DNA from: an uncultured Lachnospiraceae bacterium
Lineage (GTDB): Bacteria; Bacillota; Clostridia; Lachnospirales; Lachnospiraceae
Length of the DNA stretch: 15,670 nucleotides
Reading direction: 5' to 3'
Assembly: GCA_947174615.1 (NCBI GenBank)
Contig: CAMWJQ010000037.1
Location: 1-15,670 of the forward strand
Shown: positions 15,404 through 15,670 of the stretch, piece by piece
Layout: each line of letters begins with the position of its first letter
How positions within the stretch are numbered: position 1 is the stretch's first letter
Translations under genes and position numbers: made by a program
Notes under the pieces: model-generated
Databases searched by the model: none
What the model saw: only the letters and a program-made list of their open reading frames with translations
What the model was told of the DNA's origin: nothing

Positions 15404-15458
15404 AAAAAACGGGACAAAAAAACACACCCACGTATCAGTATTAGCAACTACTGTCCCG
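15404..15458 (-). terminator. Riboswitch-controlled terminator
   Basis: On the minus strand CGGGACA (15458-15452) pairs with TGTCCCG (15416-15410), followed by six Ts (15409-15404). Alternatively, the stem is completed by CAGTA (15453-15449) with TACTG (15440-15436). Its left arm contains the GGGACA that is the conserved 3' segment of the aptamer, so terminator and aptamer cannot form together. It ends 65 nt before the CDF start codon. Confidence 0.8.
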
Positions 15459-15537
15459 CGGATGTGCTAAATCCACTGTCGCAACGCGACCCGGCTCCAA
15501 GGGTATCGCCCCGGCCTGCTCAGTTTGTACTGTCGTA
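15430..15537 (-). promoter_or_regulatory. NiCo (czcD-type) riboswitch aptamer
   Basis: The leader RNA of the CDF gene folds as a four-way junction. P1 is CAGTA (15532-15528) with TACTG (15440-15436), extended by ACG with CGT. P2 is GGC with GCC, capped by GGG/CCC. P3 is GTCGC with GCGAC around GTT. P4 is GTGGAT with ATCCGC. Between the stems are AACTGAGCAGGC, GGAGCCGGG, GCGACAG and GGGACAG, which match my memory of the NiCo consensus. NiCo riboswitches bind Ni and Co cooperatively and turn on efflux genes. The family is inferred from fold, motifs and gene context together; no covariance search was possible. Confidence 0.8.
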
Positions 15538-15582
15538 TGAATGCAGTGCAAAGAGTTTGTTGGTATTGGTTACATTTTTATT

Positions 15583-15611
15583 AATATATCATATATTCCG
15601 GGGGATTTCAA
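15583..15611 (-). promoter_or_regulatory. Sigma-A promoter of the riboswitch-CDF unit
   Basis: On the minus strand TTGAAA (15611-15606) and TATATT (15588-15583) are exactly 17 bp apart. Transcription should start near 15576, about 40 nt before the aptamer. Sequence to the right, up to 15670, is AT-rich and shows no gene. Confidence 0.7.
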
Positions 15612-15670
15612 GCTGTTTTTCCATTCGTTTTTCGCATATGTATTATTTATTATTTTTACCAATATATTTT

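Noticed and set aside
1..15670. CRISPR arrays, tRNA or rRNA genes, insertion sequences, phage genes
   Set aside because: No regularly spaced repeats, no tRNA-like cloverleaf and no transposase, integrase or phage protein motifs were seen on either strand.

Overview
The window looks like chromosomal DNA from a Gram-positive Clostridia member, probably Lachnospiraceae. This is inferred from moderate GC with AT-rich intergenic regions, strong GGAGG-type ribosome binding sites, an FtsEX/coiled-coil-M23/S41 cell-wall cluster, a CvfB-type S1 protein, a YjfB-type small motility-associated protein and a NiCo-type riboswitch. No tRNA, rRNA, CRISPR array, insertion sequence or phage gene was seen. All large genes lie on the minus strand; only a small helix-turn-helix gene and a 63-aa gene lie on the plus strand.

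Layout, left to right. (1) 1-432: a short XRE-type regulator gene with repeated promoter-proximal elements, ending in a hairpin terminator that also serves the convergent gene. (2) 452-5014, read right to left: a soluble LacI-type sugar-binding/GGDEF fusion (putative diguanylate cyclase), then an APC-family amino-acid transporter with a C-terminal universal-stress-protein region. (3) 5122-10440, read right to left: a CdaR/PucR-type regulator, ftsE, ftsX, a secreted coiled-coil M23 peptidoglycan hydrolase and an S41 C-terminal processing protease. The first genes are tightly spaced or overlapping, so this looks like one operon starting at about 10525. (4) 10597-10921: a divergent monocistronic YjfB-like gene with a sigma-D-like promoter and a clean terminator. 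(5) 11003-14145, read right to left: a CPBP-family intramembrane protease, a MATE transporter and a CvfB-type RNA-binding protein in close succession. (6) 14342-15611, read right to left: a sigma-A-type promoter, a NiCo-like riboswitch with a terminator expression platform, a cation diffusion facilitator gene and its terminator.

Functional reading. FtsE (ATPase) and FtsX (membrane subunit) most likely control the coiled-coil M23 hydrolase across the membrane, with the S41 protease as an envelope processing partner. The leading CdaR-type regulator is the likely local control gene. The metal efflux gene appears to be switched on by Ni/Co through its leader RNA, because the aptamer and terminator folds compete for the same strands. 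The most interesting items are this riboswitch mechanism, the diguanylate cyclase with a built-in sugar-binding domain, and the regulator-led FtsEX operon. I found no convincing evidence of a wholly new defence or mobile system. All family calls come from reading motifs by eye, without database searches.
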